This document shows positions 18,274-28,057 of a DNA stretch of 64,000 bases, piece after piece. The DNA is from Streptomyces sp. TP-A0356 (GTDB taxonomy: Bacteria; Actinomycetota; Actinomycetes; Streptomycetales; Streptomycetaceae). Positions within the stretch are counted from its first letter, which is position 1; the number at the start of each line of letters is the position of its first letter. The stretch lies in NCBI RefSeq assembly GCF_001417775.1, contig NZ_BBZJ01000015.1, positions 186,001 to 250,000 on the forward strand, given 5' to 3'. The position numbers and the translations under genes are program-made. The notes beneath the pieces were generated by a model, which was not told where the DNA came from, searched no databases, and was given only the letters and a program-made list of their open reading frames with translations.

Positions 18274-18828
18274 CTAGATGCCCAGGTCGAGTTCCTCGAT
18301 GTTGTTGAGGTGCACATGCAGCCCGGGGGCGCGGCGGTTGCGGTCGCGGAAGTACATCTCGCCCAGGCCTTCGGCGAGGATCTGCTGGAGTTGCTGCTCG
18401 GGGACGCCCGTGTCGTGGGCCTCGAAGAGCCGGGCCGCGTACTCGGGTGGCAGGGCCTGGCTGATGTACCGGACGCGGGGGTCGTCGGTGGTGCCGGGGG
18501 CCGCGGTGAAGCCGAACTGGGCGCGGGTGGAGACGAAGACACCGGTGGCGGTGGCGGCTCTCTGCTTCGCCCTCTCCCTCACTCTCGGCTGCCAGCGTTT
18601 GCGGACCTCGGTGGCGAGCTTGTCGGCGAGCTGCTTACGCGGTCGCTTCAGCCGGCCGACCACGTAGCGCTCCACCGTCCGCTGGGAGACGCCGAGCAAC
18701 TCGGCCACGGCCCGTGTCCCCTTGAGCTGCCTGACGAGGAACTTCATCTGCGCCTGGGCGGACTTGGGCATGGGGCGGGTGAAGTGCTCGGCCTCGGCTC
18801 TCTCCAGGCTCTCGCCGATGGTGACCAT
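18274..18828 (-). CDS. tpg: Telomere terminal protein Tpg
   Basis: 184 residues, the usual Tpg length. The N-terminal half has a helix-turn-helix (TRAVAELLGVSQRTVERYVVG) followed by RWQPRVRERAKQRA, and the C-terminal half has the conserved FGFTAAPGTTDDPRVRYI block and EGLGEMYF. Tpg is covalently attached to the 5' ends of linear Streptomyces replicons and primes telomere end patching; Thr113/Thr114 here match the reported deoxynucleotidylated threonine. The gene starts nine bases after the tap stop, so the two are translated together. Confidence 0.9.
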   Translation of the reverse strand: MVTIGESLERAEAEHFTRPMPKSAQAQMKFLVRQLKGTRAVAELLGVSQRTVERYVVGRLKRPRKQLADKLATEVRKRWQPRVRERAKQRAATATGVFVSTRAQFGFTAAPGTTDDPRVRYISQALPPEYAARLFEAHDTGVPEQQLQQILAEGLGEMYFRDRNRRAPGLHVHLNNIEELDLGI

Positions 18829-18837
18829 GGTGTCGGC

Positions 18838-20958
18838 CTACTCTCCTGAGTCCATGGCGGTGACGGTGCCGGTCTTGATGTAGCGGGCGAGGTTGAGGAA
18901 GTCACCGTGTTCTTCCCTCAGGCCTTCCGCCCACAGGACGGTCTGGGTGCCCTCGTGCTTGACCATTCCCGGCGAGACCCCGAGCCGGAAGCCGCCGGGC
19001 AGCGGCTTGCCGTCCTCGTACGGCAGGAAGTCCAGCGGAGAGGGGCCGTCGGAGGCGTACACGGCGCAGTCCGACAGGACCGCCACCGGGTACTGTCCTG
19101 TCGCCCGGGCGAGCTTGAGCATCTTGCGGTGCATGTTGACGCGGGCCTTGGAGATGACGGCGGCGCGGATGTCGGGGCGCCAGGTCGGCCGGTCCAGTGC
19201 CGGCCAGCGTTGGCCGGGCCGCCAGCCCTGCCGACCGCGCTCGCGCAGCTTCCCGATGCCGCCCTTCACGGTCGCCTTGATCGCGGCCAGCACGATGGCC
19301 AGTTCGGGGTCGGCCTCCTTGTGGCCGGCCATCGCGTCAAGGAAGGCGGCCGGGTCCAGGTCCGGGGTGACGCCCAGGTCCGCCATCGTCGCCACGTAGG
19401 CGTCGCGCAGCCGGGTGTACCAGCCGTCCAGGTACGCGGCGTGCTCGGGCCGGATGTACGCCTCGATCGGCCTCACCTCATGGCCGAGCTCCACCGCGTA
19501 CGCGACCGTCGGCGTCGCGTACCAGGCCGGGCCCTCGGGCTGCTCGCCGTCCGGGGTGAAGGGGCTGGGCAGGCGCGGGTCGAAGCGGATGCGGGAGAGG
19601 TCGACCAGCCACGAGCCGGGCAGGTTCGGGTCGAAGCGCGGGGTGTTCACGTGTACCGGGGCGCCGAGCCCGACCAGGGTGCGGTTGGCGGCCGCGGCGA
19701 ACGCCATGTTGACGTCGATCCCGACCAGGAACGGCTTCATGCACTCCTCGTCGGTCAGCGGCCGCGCCCAGTCGTAGGCCTCCTCCCGCAATACCTCAGC
19801 CGGGGTGCGCTGGTGGAACCTCGGCAGGTCGGCGAGGAGCGGGTGAGCGTCGGGGGCCTCGCACGGGGCGCAGTCGACCGCCTCGGTCAGCGCGCCCGGG
19901 TTCGGTGCGGACACCCATCTGCCCGTCCCTTCGTCCTGGACGGCGCGGGTCGGGGGGCGCAGTGCCGTCATCAGCTCCAGCCCGGTGACGGCGGTGGAAC
20001 CGCGCGGTGTCATGACCCGGGTCGCGTAGGTGCCCAGGACGCGGGCGAGTTCGGCGGGCGGCAGATCGGCGGCGTCGCCCCAGTGCCGGAAGTCCAGCGC
20101 GTGCCAGGAGGGAATGCACAGCTGGACACAGGTGCGCTGGGCGCCCTGGGCGGGCCGGTAGATCCGCGCCCACGGGCCGAATCCGCGCCGGGTGAGCTGC
20201 CAGTCGGCCTTCTTCACCTGCTTGACGACCTTGTGCGACTCCGGGATCCGGCCCGCCAGGCGCTCTTCGTCGCTGAGCGCGGCAGGCAGCCCGTAGCGCT
20301 CGCAGGCGGCCTCGGTGAGCACGAGCAGGGGGTCGGCGTCCTTGCCGTTGCGGTGCAGACGCGGCTGCCCGAGCTTCGCTTCGGTCAGCGTCCACTCCAC
20401 CAGCGCCGGGACCGACTTGGCGGGCACATCGAGGACCAGGCCGCCGACGCAGTACGCCGAGACCTCGCCGTCGGCCGCGTCGATGACGGCGAGTGGGCCG
20501 TTGGCGAAGCGGGGGTCGACCGGGGGCGCCGTGGTGGCGGGCTTCTTCGCTGTCTGGTGTGCACTGGAGCGGCGCGCCGTGGATGACGGCCTGGTGCTGC
20601 GCGCGGGCTCCTTCGTGGTGGCCGCCGGGGGCTGAGCAGGCGCGTCGGCCGGGCCGTGGAAGGGTTCGGGCGCCGCGGCTGCGGGAGCCGTGGTGCTGTC
20701 GGGGGCGGGGAAGCGCGCGGCGAGGCCTTCGAGGAGCCGGGCGTAGGCGGCGCGCTTCGGCGGCCGGGGCTCGGTCTTGCCGGTCTCCCAGTTCCCCACG
20801 GCCTCCCGGCGCGTGTTGAGCGCCTTGGCGACCTGATCCTGGGTCAGCCCCGCGGCCTCACGCAGTCTCTTGCGCTCGGCGGGAGCAGGCAGGTCGTCCT
20901 GCGCGATGTGTTCCAAGAGTGCGTCGACAGCACTGAACAGCTCCTCCTGGCCGGACAT
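18838..20958 (-). CDS. tap: Telomere-associated protein Tap
   Basis: 706 residues. An N-terminal helix-turn-helix (AERKRLREAAGLTQDQVAKAL with RREAVGNWETGK) is followed by an Ala/Pro-rich linker to about residue 150, then the large conserved Tap body (VLVLTEAACERYGL-like, DVNMAFAAAANRTLVGLG, YIKTGTVTAMDSGE at the end). Tap binds telomeric 3' overhangs and recruits Tpg. GGGAGG precedes the ATG. The tap-tpg operon shows that this replicon is linear, or derived from a linear one. Confidence 0.9.
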   Translation of the reverse strand: MSGQEELFSAVDALLEHIAQDDLPAPAERKRLREAAGLTQDQVAKALNTRREAVGNWETGKTEPRPPKRAAYARLLEGLAARFPAPDSTTAPAAAAPEPFHGPADAPAQPPAATTKEPARSTRPSSTARRSSAHQTAKKPATTAPPVDPRFANGPLAVIDAADGEVSAYCVGGLVLDVPAKSVPALVEWTLTEAKLGQPRLHRNGKDADPLLVLTEAACERYGLPAALSDEERLAGRIPESHKVVKQVKKADWQLTRRGFGPWARIYRPAQGAQRTCVQLCIPSWHALDFRHWGDAADLPPAELARVLGTYATRVMTPRGSTAVTGLELMTALRPPTRAVQDEGTGRWVSAPNPGALTEAVDCAPCEAPDAHPLLADLPRFHQRTPAEVLREEAYDWARPLTDEECMKPFLVGIDVNMAFAAAANRTLVGLGAPVHVNTPRFDPNLPGSWLVDLSRIRFDPRLPSPFTPDGEQPEGPAWYATPTVAYAVELGHEVRPIEAYIRPEHAAYLDGWYTRLRDAYVATMADLGVTPDLDPAAFLDAMAGHKEADPELAIVLAAIKATVKGGIGKLRERGRQGWRPGQRWPALDRPTWRPDIRAAVISKARVNMHRKMLKLARATGQYPVAVLSDCAVYASDGPSPLDFLPYEDGKPLPGGFRLGVSPGMVKHEGTQTVLWAEGLREEHGDFLNLARYIKTGTVTAMDSGE

Positions 20959-21168
20959 CGGCGCCTCCCTCGTGGCCCCTCAACCTACCAGGAGACGCAC
21001 GGTCGATCGCTCACGAATCGCTCATGGCGCCTGGGACGCCACGGTCAGGCAGCCGTCAGCTGTTCTCGTCCCCGCCCAGATCGGTCCGCATCGCGAGGCT
21101 CCCGCATACGACGGTGTCCCGTCGGTCGCGGCCGGGTGGCTGCGACTGACGGGACACGTCGGGGCCGG

Positions 21169-22806
21169 TCAGTGGGCCGGTGCGTCGGTGACCACGACCT
21201 CGTCGATGCTCCGCTCGATCTCCTCGGGGCGGGACGCGGTCGCCTTCGCCCAGTAGTAGATGACCACGGAGAAGGCCGCGACGACCAGGATGTCCCACCA
21301 CAGAGGGATGTGGCCCTGACCGCCGAAGCCGCCCTGCCAGGAGATCAGGCCCAGGCCCGCCAGGTAGCCGGGCAGCCACTGGGCAGCCTTCCAGTCCATC
21401 CGGGGCGCGTCCGGCCGGCGCTTGGCCGTGGCGTAGAGGGCGTAGCTGCCGAGGAGCACATAGCCGAGGATGATCGCCACGCCGAGACGCCACAGCGTGT
21501 CCCAGCCGGCCCAGTAGATGATGAGGTTGGCGACCACGAAGGACAGCGGGGAGATCACCTTGCCGGCAGGCAGGCGGTAGGGGCGCTCGTGGTGCGGGAG
21601 CCGGTCGGAGAAGACGCCGTAGGCCAGCGGGGCGCCCGCGTACATCAGGACGCTCGCGGAGGTGATGAAGCCGACCAGCTGCTGCCAGCTCGGGAAGGGC
21701 AGGAAGCAGATCACGCCGGTCACGAAGGAGACGACCAGGCCGAACCACGGCACACCGCGGCCGTCGGTGAGCGTGAATCCCTTCGGCGCGTAGCCGTTCT
21801 TGGACAGCCCGTAGGAGACCCGCGAGGTCGCGGTGGTGTAGATCAGACCGGTGCCTCCGGGGGAGATCACGGCGTCGATGTACAGCACCACGCCGAGCCA
21901 GCCGAGGCCGACCAGCGTCGCGAGGCCCGCCCAGGGCCCGCTGATGCCCGGGAAGTCGAGCTTGTCCCAGCCGTGCGCGAAGGAGCTGAGCGGCAGGGCG
22001 CCGATGAACACGACCTGGAGGAGCACGTAGATGGTCGCGCCGATGGCGACCGAGCCGAGGGTGGCACGCGGCAGGTCACGCTTCGGGTCGCGGCTCTCGC
22101 CGGCCAGCTGGATCGCCTGCTCGAAGCCGAGCAGGGCGAAGATGATGCCGCTGGAGCTGATGGCGCTCAGCACGCCCTTGGCGCCGAACGGGGCGAAACC
22201 GTGGGCGGTGAAGTTGTTCGGGTGGAAGTTGCTCACCGCGATGATGAAGATCGTGGCCAGCGGCACGGCGATCTTCCACCAGGTGGCCGCGCTGTTGGTG
22301 TGGGCCAGGATCCGCACACCAAGGAAGTTCACCAGGACGAATACGGCCATGAGGACGACCGCGACGATGAAACCGCTGACGGTCAGGGTTCCGTTGGCGT
22401 TCTGGAAGCCCTTCGCCCAGTCCCAGTGTCCGGCGTAGCCGATCATGGCCTCGACCTCGATCGGGGCCACGGTCGCCGCCTGCAGCCAGGAGAACCAGCC
22501 GAAGGACATGCCGGCCAGCCCGCCGAAGGCGTAGTGCGGGTAGCGGGCCGTGCCGCCCGCGACCGGGAACATGCCGCCGAGCTCGGCGTGCACGAGCGCC
22601 AGCAGGACGATCGCCACGGTGCCGATCAGCCAGGAGATGATGGCTGCGGGGCCGGCCAGCACGACGGCCTTCTCGGCGCCGTAGAGCCAACCTGAGCCAA
22701 TGATGGAACCGACCGAGGCCCACATCAATCCGATCAGACCGACATCGCGCCGTAGACCGGTACGGTCCCGCGTGACATCGGGGGTTGCATGGTCAAGGTT
22801 CACCAT
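21169..22806 (-). CDS. APC-family amino acid permease
   Basis: 545 residues with about 12 to 14 hydrophobic segments. VGLIGLMWASVGSIIGSGWL with its GSGW glycine motif in the first helix and ELGGMFPVAGGTARY define the amino acid/polyamine/organocation superfamily. It is an inner-membrane proton- or exchange-driven transporter; the substrate cannot be told. The ATG at 22806 has GAGAGG nine bases upstream and fits the homology start. It stands alone, divergent from the DksA-like gene. Confidence 0.85.
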   Translation of the reverse strand: MVNLDHATPDVTRDRTGLRRDVGLIGLMWASVGSIIGSGWLYGAEKAVVLAGPAAIISWLIGTVAIVLLALVHAELGGMFPVAGGTARYPHYAFGGLAGMSFGWFSWLQAATVAPIEVEAMIGYAGHWDWAKGFQNANGTLTVSGFIVAVVLMAVFVLVNFLGVRILAHTNSAATWWKIAVPLATIFIIAVSNFHPNNFTAHGFAPFGAKGVLSAISSSGIIFALLGFEQAIQLAGESRDPKRDLPRATLGSVAIGATIYVLLQVVFIGALPLSSFAHGWDKLDFPGISGPWAGLATLVGLGWLGVVLYIDAVISPGGTGLIYTTATSRVSYGLSKNGYAPKGFTLTDGRGVPWFGLVVSFVTGVICFLPFPSWQQLVGFITSASVLMYAGAPLAYGVFSDRLPHHERPYRLPAGKVISPLSFVVANLIIYWAGWDTLWRLGVAIILGYVLLGSYALYATAKRRPDAPRMDWKAAQWLPGYLAGLGLISWQGGFGGQGHIPLWWDILVVAAFSVVIYYWAKATASRPEEIERSIDEVVVTDAPAH

Positions 22807-23225
22807 GTCAAGGGGCCTCTCACTCTTTGAACAGCGAATTAACGCGCAATGGCGGCTCAGACTAGGAATCCTGAGCCACTCGGCAGAAGACTCTTGCCGG
22901 AGATTTGACTGTTCCACAGGGACATCTTTGGGAGAGATTTTGCACAGGTCAGCCGGGGTGGCGGAATGTGGCTATTCAGTGACCCAATGCAAGAAGAAGG
23001 TGAGACAGGAGGCCCCGCACAGGGATTGACGGCGTCGTTCCGGCCCCCGGAACCGCAGCGGTGGCCAGGGCTGCCCGGACAGTCGGTCGGGACTCCGCCG
23101 CTCCGCGCGGCGCGCATCCTCGGCGACGACGTCCCCTGGCCGCGGCAGTACCCACGTGGTCGCCGGCGCCGTTGGACAGCGACCTGGGTGCGGAATCCCC
23201 ACGGGCACCCTGACGTTACGTATAT
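22807..23225. promoter_or_regulatory. Divergent intergenic region (419 bp), no gene
   Basis: It separates the APC permease (leftward) from the DksA-like gene (rightward). Several short frames cross it but none looks coding. The right end is AT-rich (TTACGTATATATG) directly before the DksA-like ATG, leaving no room for a ribosome site, so that message may be leaderless. No strong hairpin seen. Confidence 0.4.
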
Positions 23226-23618
23226 ATGCGTGATTCATCCCGTGATGTCGTTTCCTCCGCGATCGAGCGCGAGTCGGTGTGCGAGCTGCTTGCGGCCGAC
23301 CGTGCCGGCACGCTCGCGCAGATCGCCGCGCTGAGCCGTGAGTTCGACGGCATCGTCGAGGCGAACGCGCTGGTGGCGATCGACGACGAGCACGACCCGG
23401 AGGGCTCCAGCACCGCCTTCGAGCGGGCCCATGTCGCCGCCCTGCTCGCGCAGGCGCGCGAGCATCTGGCCGATCTGGATCGGGCGCTGGAGCGTTTGGA
23501 TCGAGGCGAATACGGACGGTGCGAGGGGTGCGGCGGGCCGATCCCGAAGGAGCGTCTCGAAGTGCGTCCGGCGGCCAGCAGGTGTGTGCGCTGCGCCGCA
23601 GCCTCGCCACGCGGATAG
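23226..23618 (+). CDS. DksA/TraR C4-type zinc-finger protein
   Basis: 130 residues: a mostly helical N-terminal coiled-coil region ending in HLADLDRALERLDRGEYGRC and a C4 zinc finger, CEGCGG and CVRC separated by 17 residues. DksA-like proteins insert into the RNA polymerase secondary channel and alter promoter response to stress. No Shine-Dalgarno sequence precedes the ATG, and TATA-like sequence abuts it, suggesting a leaderless transcript. It is close to a multicopper oxidase gene but not obviously in one operon. Confidence 0.85.
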   Translation: MRDSSRDVVSSAIERESVCELLAADRAGTLAQIAALSREFDGIVEANALVAIDDEHDPEGSSTAFERAHVAALLAQAREHLADLDRALERLDRGEYGRCEGCGGPIPKERLEVRPAASRCVRCAAASPRG

Positions 23619-23801
23619 TCATCCGGCGTCGCGTCGGTGTGCCGCCCGGCCGGCGGCACACGCCCGTCGGCCGCCCGGGTGCGCCCGATCAGCCGTCTGA
23701 GGATGCGGCGTGCCGCAGGAGCGGGTGTGATGATCACGGCGAAGATCGGAATCTCCCTTATCGCCGCGCCCATGCACCCCGGCCCACCTGCGGAGACACT
23801 G

Positions 23802-25253
23802 ATGAGATCTCGACTGAAGCTGACGTGCCCGGCCGCTGCCGCACTGCTGGCACTCGCAATGGCGCTGTCCGGTTGTGACGGCAGGCCGTCGCCGTCATCG
23901 GCCGCAGGGGCATCGGCGTCCTCGGGGTCCTCGGCACAGGCTTCCGCGACACAGGGTGCCCCGTTGCAGGATCCCCCCGAAGTGGTGAGTCACGACGGGC
24001 TCCTGCGGACACGGATCATCGTGGAGCGGCGGAAGGTCGACGTGGCGGGCAGAAGACTGTGGGCCCTCACCTACAACGACCGGTACATGCCCCCCACCCT
24101 CCGGATCCGCCCGGGCGACAGGGTCGAACTGGACTTGGTGAACCGGGTGAGCCCCTACACCAATCTGCATGTGCACGGGCTGCACGTGTCACCGAGCGGC
24201 AACGCCGACAACGTTCTCCTCCACGTGCACGCCGGTGAGACATTCCACTACTCGTACCAGTTCCCCAAGACCCTCAAGCCCGGCACCTACTGGTATCACT
24301 CACACGCCCATCCGATTTCGGCGCCCCAGGTGGCCGGGGGAATGGCGGGGGTCATCGTCGTCGACGGACTGCAGCAGTACCTGCCACCGGCTCTGCGGCA
24401 TCTCACCGAACACGTCATCGCGCTCAAGGACTTCCAGATCGAGGGCGACGCGGTGAAGACCAAGGGGCTGCACATCGGCGCGCCCACCAATCGTACGGTC
24501 AACGGCCAGTTGAACCCCACCATCCCCATTCGGCCCGGCGAGGTCCAGTTGTGGCGGCTGGCCAACATCAGCGCGAACATCTATTACAAGGTCAGCCTGA
24601 GAGGCCAGCGATTCCTGGTGATCGGTCGCGACGGATTTCCCGTCGACCGCACCTTCGCCTCCGACAGTCTTCTCCTCGCAGCCGGCAGCCGCTACGACGT
24701 GCTGGTGACCGGCGGCCAGGCCGGCAGTACCGTGCTGGAGACGCTCCCCTACAGCACCGGGCCGGCCGGGAACCAGTTCCCCCAGGTGAACCTGGCCACC
24801 GTGGTCTCCTCGGGGACGCGGGTGCCGCCGGTGACGCTACCCTCCGCCTTCGCCCCGCCGGAGGACCTCAGCCGCCTCCCGATCGCCGTCCGCCGCACGA
24901 TCGTGTTCTCCGAGAACAAGGCCGGGACGCAGTTCTACATCAACGGCAAGCAGTTCGATCCGAATCGGGTGGACATCAGGTCGAAGTTGAACACCGTCGA
25001 GGAGTGGACCGTCCGCAACGACAGCAATGAGGAACATTCCTTCCATGTGCACACCAACCACTTCCAGTTGATGAGCAGCAACGGCCCGGTTCACCTCACC
25101 CTCAGCCGCCAGGACGTCGCCAATGTCCCTGCCAAGGGCCGGATCGTGATCCGTATCCGATTCACCAACTACACGGGTAAGACGGTCTTTCACTGCCACA
25201 TCCTCAATCACGAAGACCAAGGGATGATGGCCATCCAGCAGATCGACAAATGA
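23802..25253 (+). CDS. Multicopper oxidase, lipoprotein
   Basis: 483 residues. A lipoprotein signal peptide ends in ALSGC near residue 25, anchoring the enzyme outside the membrane. Copper ligands are complete: LHVHGLH, WYHSHAH, HSFHVHTNHF and FHCHILNHEDQGMM. It probably oxidises Cu(I), phenolics or another metal with reduction of oxygen to water. The ATG at 23802 has GGAGA six bases upstream; an open frame back to 23637 lacks homology. The adjacent accessory ctaD makes a copper/respiratory context plausible. Confidence 0.88.
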   Translation: MRSRLKLTCPAAAALLALAMALSGCDGRPSPSSAAGASASSGSSAQASATQGAPLQDPPEVVSHDGLLRTRIIVERRKVDVAGRRLWALTYNDRYMPPTLRIRPGDRVELDLVNRVSPYTNLHVHGLHVSPSGNADNVLLHVHAGETFHYSYQFPKTLKPGTYWYHSHAHPISAPQVAGGMAGVIVVDGLQQYLPPALRHLTEHVIALKDFQIEGDAVKTKGLHIGAPTNRTVNGQLNPTIPIRPGEVQLWRLANISANIYYKVSLRGQRFLVIGRDGFPVDRTFASDSLLLAAGSRYDVLVTGGQAGSTVLETLPYSTGPAGNQFPQVNLATVVSSGTRVPPVTLPSAFAPPEDLSRLPIAVRRTIVFSENKAGTQFYINGKQFDPNRVDIRSKLNTVEEWTVRNDSNEEHSFHVHTNHFQLMSSNGPVHLTLSRQDVANVPAKGRIVIRIRFTNYTGKTVFHCHILNHEDQGMMAIQQIDK

Positions 25254-25432
25254 CCGGCCCGGGCCCGCGATCCGGCGACCGCGCTCATTCCTGGGGGAGC
25301 GCGCGTGTACGGGTAATCCATGGTGCGACACGGAGGTTCCCGAGGGCGATGTGCGTGCACTCCCGCTCTCATTGAGGGAGCTTTTGGGCACTACTTCCTC
25401 TTGCCCCGCACTGACCTCTTCGGGAGGCTTCC

Positions 25433-27133
25433 ATGACTCTTGAGACGGAGCCGGTCTCGCCGGTGCCAAGGGCCGAGCGCCACGGCAGGGGCCAGGTGGT
25501 CGTGTCGTGGGTGACGACGACGGATCACAAGAAGATCGGGCATCTGTACCTGATCACGTCGTTCGTGTTCTTCCTGATCGCCGGCGTGCTCGCGCTGCTG
25601 ATCCGGGCGGAACTCGCGCGGCCCGGGCTGCAGATCGTGTCCAAGGAGCAGTACAACCAGCTCTTCACGATGCACGGCACGATCATGCTGCTGCTGTTCG
25701 CCACCCCCACCTTCGCCGGCTTCGCCAACGCCGTCATGCCCCTGCAGATCGGCTCACCGGACGTGGCCTTCCCGCGGCTGAACATGCTGTCGTACTGGCT
25801 GTTCCTCTTCGGCGGCCTGATCGTGCTCGGCAGCTTCCTCAGCCCTCAGGGCGCCGCCGACTTCGGCTGGACCGCCTACACCCCGCTCAGCGGCCCCATC
25901 TACTCCTCTCACGTCGGCGGTGATCTGTGGATCATGGGGCTGGCGTTGTCCGGGTTCGGCACGATCCTCGGCGCGGTCAACTTCATCACCACGATCGTGT
26001 GCATGCGCGCCCCCGGCATGACGATCTTCCGCATGCCGATCTTCACCTGGAACGTGCTGCTGACCTCGGTCCTGGTGCTGCTGGCCTTCCCGGTGCTGGC
26101 GGCGGCCTTGCTGGTGCTGGAGGCGGACCGGCACTTCGGCGCCCATGTCTTCGACGCGGCCAACGGTGGGCCGATCCTGTGGCAGCATCTGTTCTGGTTC
26201 TTCGGCCACCCCGAGGTGTACATCCTGGCGCTGCCGTTCTTCGGCGTGATCAGCGAGATCATTCCCGTCTTCGCCCGCAAGCCCATCTTCGGCTACATGG
26301 GGCTGGTCGGCGCGACGATCGCCATCGCCGGACTGTCGGCCACGGTGTGGGCCCACCATATGTTCGCCACCGGTGCCGTCCTGCTGCCGTTCTTCTCCTT
26401 CCTGACCTACATGATCGCGGTACCCACCGGAGTGAAGTTCTTCAACTGGGTCGGCACCATGTGGCAGGGCTCCCTGTCGTTCGAAACGCCGATGCTGTGG
26501 TCGGTCGGCTTCCTGGTGACGTTCCTCTTCGGTGGCCTGACCGGCGTCATCCTGGGCTCCCCGCCGCTTGACTGGCACGTCACCGACACCTACTTCGTGG
26601 TGGCGCACTTCCACTACGTGCTGTTCGGCACGATCGTCTTCGCGATGTTCGGCGGATTCCACTTCTGGTGGCCGAAGATGACCGGCACGATGCTCGACGA
26701 ACGCTTCGGCAAGATCCACTTCTGGACGCTGTTCGTCGGCTTCCACATGACCTTCCTGGTGCAGCACTGGCTCGGCGCCGAGGGCATGCCGCGGCGCTAC
26801 GCCGACTACCTCGCGGCCGACGGCTTCACCTGGCTGAACACCGTCTCCTCCATCGGGGCCTTCCTGCTCGGCCTGTCCACCCTGCCGTTCCTCTACAACG
26901 TGTGGAAGACGGCTCAGTACGGCGAGCGCGTCGAGGTCGACGACCCATGGGGCTACGGACGCTCCCTGGAGTGGGCCACCTCATGTCCTCCGCCACGGCA
27001 CAACTTCGTCACGCTCCCACGCATCCGTTCCGAGTCCCCGGCCTTCGACCTGCACCACCCCGCATACGCCCAGATCGACTACGAGGAGCACAAGGGCCTC
27101 AAAGCCCCGGGCGGCAAGGGAGAGCTGCCGTGA
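25433..27133 (+). CDS. ctaD: Cytochrome c oxidase subunit I, accessory copy
   Basis: 566 residues and 12 transmembrane segments. Heme and copper ligands are intact: His in FTMHGTIM, His and cross-linked Tyr in FGHPEVY, WAHHMF, and the [11 protein letters not shown] histidines. It is the catalytic subunit of an aa3-type oxidase, reducing oxygen at the membrane. Subunits II, III and IV are absent here, so this is an extra copy separate from the main ctaCDFE operon. The stop overlaps the next start (GTGA). GGGAGG precedes the ATG. Confidence 0.92.
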   Translation: MTLETEPVSPVPRAERHGRGQVVVSWVTTTDHKKIGHLYLITSFVFFLIAGVLALLIRAELARPGLQIVSKEQYNQLFTMHGTIMLLLFATPTFAGFANAVMPLQIGSPDVAFPRLNMLSYWLFLFGGLIVLGSFLSPQGAADFGWTAYTPLSGPIYSSHVGGDLWIMGLALSGFGTILGAVNFITTIVCMRAPGMTIFRMPIFTWNVLLTSVLVLLAFPVLAAALLVLEADRHFGAHVFDAANGGPILWQHLFWFFGHPEVYILALPFFGVISEIIPVFARKPIFGYMGLVGATIAIAGLSATVWAHHMFATGAVLLPFFSFLTYMIAVPTGVKFFNWVGTMWQGSLSFETPMLWSVGFLVTFLFGGLTGVILGSPPLDWHVTDTYFVVAHFHYVLFGTIVFAMFGGFHFWWPKMTGTMLDERFGKIHFWTLFVGFHMTFLVQHWLGAEGMPRRYADYLAADGFTWLNTVSSIGAFLLGLSTLPFLYNVWKTAQYGERVEVDDPWGYGRSLEWATSCPPPRHNFVTLPRIRSESPAFDLHHPAYAQIDYEEHKGLKAPGGKGELP

Positions 27134-27507
27134 CCAAACGCCGCCCGCAGCGCGGTGTGCGTGCCGATCCGGGCGCGCTCCTCGCGAACGAGGTCGAGGG
27201 ATACCTGCTCGCCCACGCCCAGTACGACAGCGCCCACCGCGAAGCGGCAGCCCTCTGCGCGCGCCTGCCCTGGCTGACCGGCGCCCAGGCCGAGGACATC
27301 ACACGCCACTACGTGGAGCAGCGCCTGGACCTCGTACGCCACCTGCTGCGCTCCACGGCCGAGCGCGCGGACCAGCTGCGCTGCGAGTACGAAACCCGTT
27401 ACGCGGGCCTGCGGCGCACCCTGCTCAAGCTCCACGCCGTCCTCGCCTCCGCCCTGCTGGTCGGCGTCGTGGGAATCGGCGCGGTGATGTGCACGCTGGC
27501 CCGCTGA
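27130..27507 (+). CDS. Small membrane protein coupled to ctaD, function unknown
   Basis: 125 residues starting at a GTG that overlaps the ctaD stop by four bases, so it is translationally coupled. The first 95 residues are helical and charged ([22 protein letters not shown], quoted in part); the last 25 form one transmembrane helix ([19 protein letters not shown]). The C-terminal anchor and coupling suggest it accompanies the oxidase, perhaps in assembly, but no family is recognised. Confidence 0.7.
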   Translation: MTKRRPQRGVRADPGALLANEVEGYLLAHAQYDSAHREAAALCARLPWLTGAQAEDITRHYVEQRLDLVRHLLRSTAERADQLRCEYETRYAGLRRTLLKLHAVLASALLVGVVGIGAVMCTLAR

Positions 27508-27610
27508 GGGCCCTTCCGAGCACCGCTTCCCCGTCTGTTTGAGGGCCGCCATCGGCGGAACCCGGGGGTCGGTCCGTCACGACCGCACTCACGACAAGGG
27601 AGTGCCGCGT

Positions 27611-28057
27611 ATGCAGCCACTCACCAAGGGCCTGCTGGCGGGGACAGCCGGCACCATCGCACTGGACCTGGTCACCTATGGCGACATGCTGCTGCGCGGC
27701 CGACCCGCCAGCGACACTCCGGCCCAGGTGGCCGCCCGTCTTGCGGAGCGCGCCGGTGTCGAACTCGGCACCGGCGAAGCCAGGTCCAACCGAGAACACG
27801 CCGCCGGTGCGCTCCTCGGCTACATCACCGGCCTCGGCATCGGTGCGGCGTACGGACTGCTACGACGCCGGGGCGGCCCGGTCCGGGTGGCCGGACCGTT
27901 GCTCGGCGCGGCGGCCATGGCCGGCAGTGACCTGCCGGCCACCGCACTCGGAGTGACCGACCCCAGCACCTGGGACCTGACGTCCTGGGCCTCCGACGTG
28001 GTCCCGCATCTCGTGTACGGCCTCACCACCGCTTCGGTGTACCAGGCATTGTGCTGA
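27611..28057 (+). CDS. Small membrane protein of unknown function
   Basis: 148 residues with about three hydrophobic helices (GLLAGTAGTIALDLVTYGD, ALLGYITGLGIGAAYGLL, GPLLGAAAMAGSDLPATAL). Conserved Asp in the first helix and a C-terminal WASDVVPHLVYGLTTASVY hint at a conserved family, but I do not recognise a function. The ATG at 27611 follows AAGGGA. It lies 103 bases after the ctaD-coupled gene on the same strand. Confidence 0.65.
   Translation: MQPLTKGLLAGTAGTIALDLVTYGDMLLRGRPASDTPAQVAARLAERAGVELGTGEARSNREHAAGALLGYITGLGIGAAYGLLRRRGGPVRVAGPLLGAAAMAGSDLPATALGVTDPSTWDLTSWASDVVPHLVYGLTTASVYQALC

Noticed and set aside
16146..18542. 798-residue - strand frame spanning the TetR and SGNH hydrolase genes
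   Set aside because: Antisense shadow; the + strand genes carry recognisable motifs.
18907..20586. 559-residue + strand frame
   Set aside because: Antisense to tap, whose protein sequence is clearly conserved.
20656..22695. 679-residue + strand frame
   Set aside because: Antisense to the APC permease and the tap 5' end; Asp/Arg/Gly-rich composition without any domain.
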